From positions 4,836,001 through 4,900,000 of the forward strand of contig NC_133958.1 of NCBI RefSeq assembly GCF_031877795.1: a stretch of 64,000 bases of DNA. The letters are read 5' to 3'. Source of the stretch: Strix aluco. Taxonomy: Eukaryota > Chordata > Aves > Strigiformes > Strigidae. Each line of letters opens with the position of its first letter. The stretch's first letter is position 1. The position numbers and the translations under genes are program-made. Shown here piece after piece: positions 57,535 through 64,000 of the stretch. The notes beneath the pieces were generated by a model. The model saw only the letters and a list, made by a program, of their open reading frames with translations. It was not told the DNA's origin and did no database searches.

Positions 57535-60500
57535 TGACAGGAGCTTGAGAGGAAGGCTGAAAGGGGACTCCCTCGGGTTCAGCGTCTGCTGAGCACTGGC
57601 ACAGGGGAGTCTCCTTTCCTCGCGTCCGCTGGACTCGTCACACAGATAAATCCGATGGAAAGAAAGAGAAGCAGAGAGATGGTTTTCTGCCGCGTGTGCT
57701 GGAGGGCTCGGGCGCGCAGGCGGCCCGTGGCAAGGACAGGGATAGTCTCGGACTAAGCTGTGGGTCTCCACCTGCATTTCCAGCCTCCCTGCTCCCAGTT
57801 TGGTGGCTCTAGGGCACCCCGGTCACCTTCAGAAGGTAAATTAGGTGGAATTCAGCCCAAAGCAAAGCCCCAACCACCAGAGCCATGTAAGGAAAGTGAC
57901 CCCGGGGGACGTGGGGGAAGAGAGGGGCAGTTTGTTCTCTGGGGGAGGGCAGGCACCAGCAGATACCAGGTTGCTCTGCTCCCGATGCCTTGAATTCTAA
58001 CAAAAAAAAAAAAAAAAAAAAAAAATAGGCTGATGCTTCAAATTCAGTTTGGCTTCAGCTCCACCTCCTAAAAGTGTTACCAAGCAACAAGGCACCATAA
58101 AGCTGAGCAATGTCCCCCTTCTTAAATCTGCTGCAGCAGCTGTCCAAGTTTTGGTAGTCCCTGCCTCAACATCTGGGAGGAGGTCCTTCCCTAGAACAGA
58201 TCCCCCACTTTTAGCCTCAAAACGCCACAGTTTTTTGCTTTGGACACAATACAAAGGCCACGTGGTCCTTGAGAGGCCACAGAGGAAGAGCAGAGTCGTG
58301 GCTGAACATTTTTGCTCCACATTTGGTGACTTTACTCAGCTGATTTTGCTAAGCCGTGCTGCCAAAGGTTGGCAGGAGGCTCAGGGAGGGAAGGGGCCCT
58401 CCTGCAGTTACCTGCAGCCCCGTCTCTTCTCTTTCAGGGCGCAGAGGCACCCCAAAAGGGGGGCAGCCCCCTCCTCTCCCCGCCAAGCGGACGGGCTCCC
58501 AGCACGGCTGCCGCGAGCAGATGGCGCAGGGCGAAGGGACGTGCGGAAGGGGAAGGGGTGAGAGAAGGAGGAACAACGGGGAAAGGAGCACGAGAGGGGC
58601 ACGAAAAAGCGGGGTGCTGCTGAGGGGAGCACGGGGTGCCAGGAGCAGCAGGGGCGGGAAGCCCACGGCCACGGGAGGAGGCTGCAGGCAGGGTCGGGTA
58701 AGGCAGCAGCAACGGTCTGGCTTGATTGTCCTGTCTTGGGGAAAACACACAAATCTCAGCTCCTCTCCTGGGGGGGAGCTGCCTGGTAGCCCCTCGGAGG
58801 ATCCCCACCCCGAGAGGGGAAGGTGCAGGAGAGCATCGCAGCACGACCTGCGCTCTCAGCTACGGGGGCAAAGCTGCAGCACCACGAGCGAGCTGCCGAG
58901 CTGCAGCAGGCACCTTCCCACTCAGGCTCTGTTCCCATGCCTGCACCAGAACTGGGGCGACAGAAACCATTATGGCTGCTAGACAAAAAATTAAAAAAAA
59001 TTTTTTTAAAAAAATCGTAAAAATCCTGCTCCTCTGCGGGCAGAGAAACCCATGGGTTTGGGAGCGATACCACACCCTCCCCACCCCAGGAGCGGGCAGC
59101 AATATCTACACATTTCTCACTTGTGAACTATTTAATCGAGGCAAGGCAATCCCTGAACAAGCCCTCTCCTGAGCCCGCAGGAAATCACCCAGCGCTGGTA
59201 GGAAGGGGAAAGCAGGCTGGTGAGGTGCCAGCATTCAAAGGCTGGCGGTAGGAAAGGATTAAAACACTAGATTACAGGATTCCCTCTGGGGACACATGTT
59301 ACTATGATAACTCATTCCCTGACCATCAGCCAATCTCCCTGCCCTGCGAGTTTAGAGCACGCAGCTCGCTCGCAGCACGCTCCCAGGACAGAGCGATTGG
59401 CTGCTCAGCGAGGGAGCAAAGTTATTTGCCAGCAAGCACGGAGAAGAAACCTCCAAAACCAGATCAAAACCAGGGGGCTGAGCGAAGCCTTAAGATGAAA
59501 AATACGGGCCTGGAAGAATCTCCTTCCTTCAACTAAATCTAAGCTTCCTCAGCTTGGGATTCACAACTTTACAGGGTCAAAATTGGAGAGGGTTTTGTTT
59601 AATGAAGAACAAGCAAGCAGGCACGTTTACTATGACACTCATATACGCTATCACACAGCAGCAGCAGGGAGGTGAAGCAGAGGATGCTCATCATGCAGCG
59701 TTGGAAGGGAAATAAATGATAAAAATTGCTGCAGAAACATACAATGAAGCAATACACATGCTTTAGGCAGGGTGCTGTTTGTTGTCCTTTTTTTTCCCCT
59801 CCTCGAGGGTACACGGGGACATCTTGGAAGGCTCTCCACATCCCCACCTACATTTCTGCTTTTTCCTATTTCTGAATCCTTCCTCCCCGTGGGCCTGAAC
59901 CATCTCTCAGGTCCCCTGGCACCCTGAAGCACGCCTACGGGAACTGACGGAAGCAGTTTTTGGGGCAGCTGAGGGGCCAGGTATGAAACGGCAGAGGGGA
60001 GGATGGTCCGTACTCACCGGTCTGTAGGGTCTGCCTCCCCCCTGAGAGCACCCCCAGGGGCAGTGTACCTGTGGGAGTCAGGCCTTTGAGAGTCAGCACG
60101 CTCTCGCTCTCCTCTCTGCAAAGAAAAGGCAACGCAGCCGGTTACCAAGAGATGAACACGACGGTTGTTTCGGTCCACGCGACCATTAGCGGCGAGCGGC
60201 ACGAGAACCAGAGTCTGCCCCGTGCTGACCACGTCTCGGATCTGCTGGGCCTCCTAAACACGGGCCCTCTGCTCCCTCAGCCACGACGCAGCAAACGCAG
60301 CCAGGGAGGGCTAAATATACCTCAGCAGCAGCGTTTCTGCTGGCTGGTGCAGGGTCTGGAGCACAGGTCTGATGGGGAGCGGCTGAGGGAACTGGGGGGG
60401 TTTAGTCTGGAGAAGAGGAGGCTGAGGGGAGACCTCATGGCCCTCTACAGCTGTCTGAAAGGAGGGTGCAGAGAGGGGGGATGAGTCTCTTGAGCCAAGG

Positions 60501-63500
60501 AACCAGCGCCAGGACAAGAGGGAATGGCCTCAAGCTGCGCCAGGGCAGGGTCAGACTGGCTCTTAGGAAGGATTTCTTTGCAGAAGGGGCTGTTGGGCGT
60601 TGGAATGGGCTGCCCAGGGCAGGGGGGGAGTCCCCATCCCTGGAGGGGTTGAAGAGTCGGGTTGACCCAGCGCTGAGGGATCTGGTGGAGTTGGGAACGG
60701 TCGGTGTGAGGTTCGTGGTTGGACTGGAGGAGCTTCAAGGGCTTTTCCAACCTGGATGATTCTGGGATTCTGTAAAAGGTGCCAGTGCTTGAGATGGAGG
60801 TTTCTGAGAGACTCAGCCCGCCCAGCACGCAGAAACCACCACCTCAAGCCTCTGCCAGCCGCTCTGAAGCAAGAGACTTGTAAGATTTCCACCCCCCCCA
60901 ACCCAGGACTCTGCCTGCCTGGTGCACCCAGACCAACGTCGCCCGTTACCCAGACCCCAAATGACACCCAGACCCCAAATCACCAGCTGCTTCCTTACCG
61001 AAGAACCGAGAAGACACGTGCCATCTTCCCAATGGCTCTAATCTTATTCCTGATGATCTCTTTACGGACTGTTGTCCCACCTTAGGGAGAGAAAAAAAAA
61101 AAAAACCACCAGCATGTTTAAGGTTTCCTGCTTTCCAGGCACAGGTGATGTCAGTATGAAACACCTGCCTGACTCCAGGAAAAGAAATCATGGTTTACAG
61201 ATTCACAGCTACACTCTTGAGAGAACAGTGCTGAGAGGATGGCGGTCGGGATGGCAGCGAGAAGGGCAACACCAACGAGATGACACACGGACTTAAAAAA
61301 GGTCTAAAGAGAGTAGAACCACCAAAGGAAACGGATCGGGTAGGTCTCGTTCGAAGCTCACCAGGTTTGATCACACTACACAGGATGTAACACAAATGAC
61401 TCAGCCATGTAGACACAGTTTTGCAAGGCAGAACACTGACGAATCTGACTGCGGATGAACACTGCAGACACCGGGCTGTGCTCGCCGCGGGGAGGAGTGT
61501 CACGCAAGCATCAGCTTTGGCATCCAACGCGCACAGTGAACGGCTGGCCGGAGCCTTGCAACTCTGCTTTGACCCCACACAAACACAAAGTGAGATATGT
61601 GAACTCCCCTTCCGCTATACGGACCGAACAGGAGAGAAAAGCATGGAGGGTAACTGAAAACAAACAAAAAATCAAAGTAAAAGAGGTAACAAATACATCT
61701 CCTCTCAGCTGAGATTCCTCACATGGCCCAACTACACATTAGGACAGTACAAGCCAAACCGGAGGTCTAACATGCACCGATGGCTCAGCCATGCACTAAG
61801 TGGCTGCATTCAGAAGTCAGATAGAAACGTGACCCCGTTTCTCAAGTTCCTGGAGGAACGCAGGAGGGTTAAAAAACACACGGCGCTTATGTTAAAACTG
61901 AAAGGGGATGAAGAGACTGCCCAACTAGTCAGCTATTCAAATCCACTCCAAGGAATCTGGTGGCACAGGCAGTGAAAATTAAGCTTGTAGCAAATTCTAG
62001 CTGGGTACCTTTCTGATAGCTTGAAATGTAGTGATCTTCAGGGAGAGGAGACACCAAGAAACAAGTAGATGAAGACAGAGATAGAAGAAACAAATTTAAT
62101 TTTCATGGGAGGGAGAAAGAAAAAAAAAAACCAAAAACGAAATGCAATGGGAGAAGCGGGTTAAAGTCTCAACCTGTTGACCGAAGCAGCGGCACCTTGT
62201 TGTACCACAAGGGTGTTCTGCTTCTCTGCAGGACTGACCGTCCTCCGCCCCACACGGACCTGTCCAGGCAGCTCCCCCGGCCCCCCGCCACGCCCCCGGC
62301 CCCACGGCTGCGCCTCAGCTTCCTCTAGGTCACCACCTCGCTCTCAAGCCACCCCCCCGCCATAAACTGCAGATCAGCTCAGCAACTGATTTGCCCCTTT
62401 CCTGCACAGCTTCAAACCAGGGCCAAAACCTGCGTTCTACTTTTTTTTTTTGGTGGGGGGGGGTGTGACACAAGAAGCCACTTTACAAAAGCAGTTCACT
62501 GCAACAGATGAGAAGACTGGGTAGATATTTTGGTGCAGAAAATTTTGAATTGGGGGAAAAAAATAACCACTTGGGAAGCAGTCTCTGTAAGGAGCAGGAA
62601 ACCATTCTCCAGAGTAGCTGGCAAGAAGCGTCTGTCGCAGTGAATATAATTTAATTTCTCTGTGACTGAATAGGAAAGGGAAAAAAAAAAAAAAAAAATG
62701 TTCCCTACCCAGAACTGCACAAGGGTTGGCCAAAAAGGAACTGGAGACCCTGGCTGGGTATGCAGCTATAAATCAAGCGCTGATCACCCTTGCTATGCAC
62801 CGTCCCCACCTTCACCCCCCCCACAGTTACCAGGTCGGTCGTAACAGCGTTTTTTTACCTTCCAACGTCTCATCCCCATCTGAAATCAACTCATCATCGG
62901 AGCATATGTTGAGGATGTTAACGAGCATTTCTGTGACTGTAAGAAGTACAGACAGGAAGATTAGCGAGGCCTGGTGCACACACTTGGCAGACAGAGGGAT
63001 TTGGAGGACGAGCTGGACAAGCAAACCATTTCAAGGTCATTTATACTCTGGAAGTGGAAGCCCAAAGATACTTTTAGCCGCAAACTGCTGGTACCTCGCA
63101 GCAGTACCCGGAGCAGACGACATACTTTACACCTTCTGCCGAGGAGGTGGATGCAGTCCAAGCACATCACAGATGAAACAGCCGTGGGGAGCAGGGTGCC
63201 AACACTCAAGCAGAACAGCCTGGGCTCGCTGAAGGTCCCACCTCCCCACCCCGACCCGCACAACGGGCCACCTGGCTCCAAGAACGTCAAATCTTGGGGC
63301 GGGGGAATTCAACCTTTGGGTCCTCCAAGTCAAAAAAACCTTTGGCGCTTCAGACCTTGAAGTCACACTCCAAACATACAAGGCTGAGGTGGATTTTAAA
63401 CTCACCGGGAGATGTAAAAACCCTTTTGCTGAAAAGCTGAGGCAAAGCCTTGGTCATATTTTAAGCTGCCTCGCCTCCTTCAGAAGGAAATAAGCCTTTA

Positions 63501-64000
63501 AACTGAAGTGAATGCTTCCTTTTTGGTGGGCCACAAGCCAACAAGAGATTTTAATTTCTCTGTCGCAAACCCAGAGCAAGAGAAATGGCTCCAAATTCTG
63601 AGGTGGGGCTGCACCACCCAAGATCAGCTCCATCAGCAATGCAGAAATAGCAAGGAAGGGTCGTTTTATGGTTAAAAGCTTGCTAAAATGGGTATCAGCG
63701 ATTATTTTCATAAGAACTTTACCCATTAATATGCAGATCTCCTTGAACCTGAACTGCTTTCCGGTGCTATCTGGCATTAATGAGCTACAACACTCTCCCA
63801 GCACATTTAGCAGCCTGTGGGACAGGTTTCTAACACTCAGGGTACTACGACCAGTCGCTGGGCAACTCGTAACAGAAATTCAAGTCTCTCTTACCCTTTT
63901 CCCCTACAAAAGGCAAAGACCATGTGAAGACATCCATGAAGTTTGGAAGCCAGTACGGATGAGGGGAACAGTTGAACTGCCTGATGTTCATGACATTGTT
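55792..64000 (-). CDS. PPP3CC: PPP3CC, calcineurin catalytic subunit A gamma, last six exons (partial)
   Basis: Ca2+/calmodulin-activated Ser/Thr phosphatase that dephosphorylates NFAT. Visible exons: 64000-63895 (continues beyond the edge), 62936-62859, 61080-60999, 60115-60018, 57338-57309 (30 nt) and 55970-55792 (TAA). Domains in order: end of the catalytic domain and calcineurin-B-binding helix ([49 protein letters not shown]), calmodulin-binding helix ([20 protein letters not shown]), linker [18 protein letters not shown], alternative exon [10 protein letters not shown], and autoinhibitory segment ([20 protein letters not shown]). The tail [17 protein letters not shown] and RKEIIRNK fit the gamma paralogue as I recall it, not alpha or beta. 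Reading frame is intact. Introns are long and A/T-homopolymer rich; one carries a CR1. Confidence 0.97.
55971..60017 (-). other. PPP3CC introns flanking the micro-exon
   Basis: Two introns of 1.3 and 2.7 kb. They contain several A/T homopolymers (T16 near 56,129; A24 near 56,353; A18 near 57,380; A31 near 57,501; A24 near 58,000) that are poly-T in the transcribed sense. One lies directly upstream of the micro-exon (~57,380) in pyrimidine-tract position. Nothing else is recognised; a 208-codon plus-strand ORF at 58,356-58,982 has no family motif. Confidence 0.6.
57309..57338 (-). CDS. PPP3CC: PPP3CC 30-nt alternative micro-exon ([10 protein letters not shown])
   Basis: Exactly 30 nt between TATTGCAG and GTATGGCT, phase 1 on both sides, so skipping keeps frame. 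It encodes [10 protein letters not shown]. The matching exon is alternatively used in mammalian calcineurin A genes and lies just before the autoinhibitory segment. Confidence 0.88.
60341..60778 (+). mobile_element. CR1 LINE, 5'-truncated 3' end
   Basis: About 440 bp matching the 3' part of avian CR1: 'agaggaggctgaggggagac', 'ctcatggccctctacagctg', 'aggacaagagggaatggcct', 'gctgcccagggcaggggggg', 'tccccatccctggaggggtt', 'cttttccaacctggatgatt', ending in the octamer-like ATTCTGGGATTCTG typical of CR1 tails. It is antisense to PPP3CC in the intron before the exon at 60,115. Only a tail fragment remains, with no reverse transcriptase, so it is a dead copy. This is the strongest marker of avian origin. 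Confidence 0.95.
61081..62858 (-). other. PPP3CC intron
   Basis: 1.8 kb intron with short A runs near 61,092 and 62,120 and a T10 run at 62,442. No repeat family, exon or RNA gene is recognised. Confidence 0.6.
62937..63894 (-). other. PPP3CC intron
   Basis: About 1 kb between the calcineurin-B-binding exon and the next exon. Nothing recognised. Confidence 0.6.

Noticed and set aside
58356-58982. 208-codon plus-strand ORF in a PPP3CC intron
   Set aside because: No family motif, low-complexity Gly/Arg content, antisense to an intron.
60466-60759. 97-codon ORF in the CR1
   Set aside because: It falls in the noncoding tail of a truncated CR1; no reverse transcriptase part is present.

Overview
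The window is avian nuclear DNA. The evidence is intron-split vertebrate genes with canonical GT..AG junctions, a CR1 LINE tail, amniote MIR fossils, and very GC-rich compact genes with ~80-200 bp introns of the kind found on bird microchromosomes. Gene order matches human 8p21.3 (PPP3CC, SORBS3, PDLIM2, C8orf58, CCAR2, BIN3), read in the reverse direction.

Layout, left to right. (1) 1-26,135: BIN3 on the + strand, coding exons 2-8 of 8 (exon 1 lies left of the window), spread over large AT-richer introns. These introns carry MIR fossils, long pyrimidine microsatellites, a 124-bp higher-order minisatellite and a 21-bp array. (2) About 26,977-30,894, - strand: where CCAR2 (DBC1) sits in human, collinear CCAR2-like exon remnants with clashing reading frames, which I call a CCAR2 pseudogene. 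A double-CRE promoter is still present at its 5' side. (3) 31,190-34,320, - strand: C8orf58 orthologue, 6 coding exons, 302 aa, with two alternative first exons (one behind a TATA box). (4) 35,300-41,760, - strand: PDLIM2, 9 coding exons, 349 aa, intact PDZ and LIM domains. (5) 42,440-51,020, - strand: SORBS3 (vinexin), 18 coding exons, 698 aa, three intact SH3 domains. (6) 55,465-64,000, - strand: the 3' half of PPP3CC (calcineurin A gamma), last six exons including the 30-nt alternative exon; it runs off the right edge.

Functionally this is an old linkage group and not an operon. BIN3 (N-BAR), PDLIM2 (PDZ-LIM) and SORBS3 (SoHo/SH3) are cytoskeletal or adhesion proteins, PPP3CC is a Ca2+/calmodulin phosphatase subunit, and C8orf58 is uncharacterised. 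The five minus-strand units are tandem and closely packed. BIN3 faces them tail to tail.

The main unusual observation is the decayed CCAR2 with a promoter that still looks usable. Next come the dual promoters of C8orf58, a SORBS3 intron made almost wholly of a pentamer repeat up to its splice donor, and the tandem arrays inside BIN3 introns. No retroviral or other virus-derived element, tRNA, rRNA or CRISPR was recognised. All homology statements rest on remembered family sequences, not on a database search.
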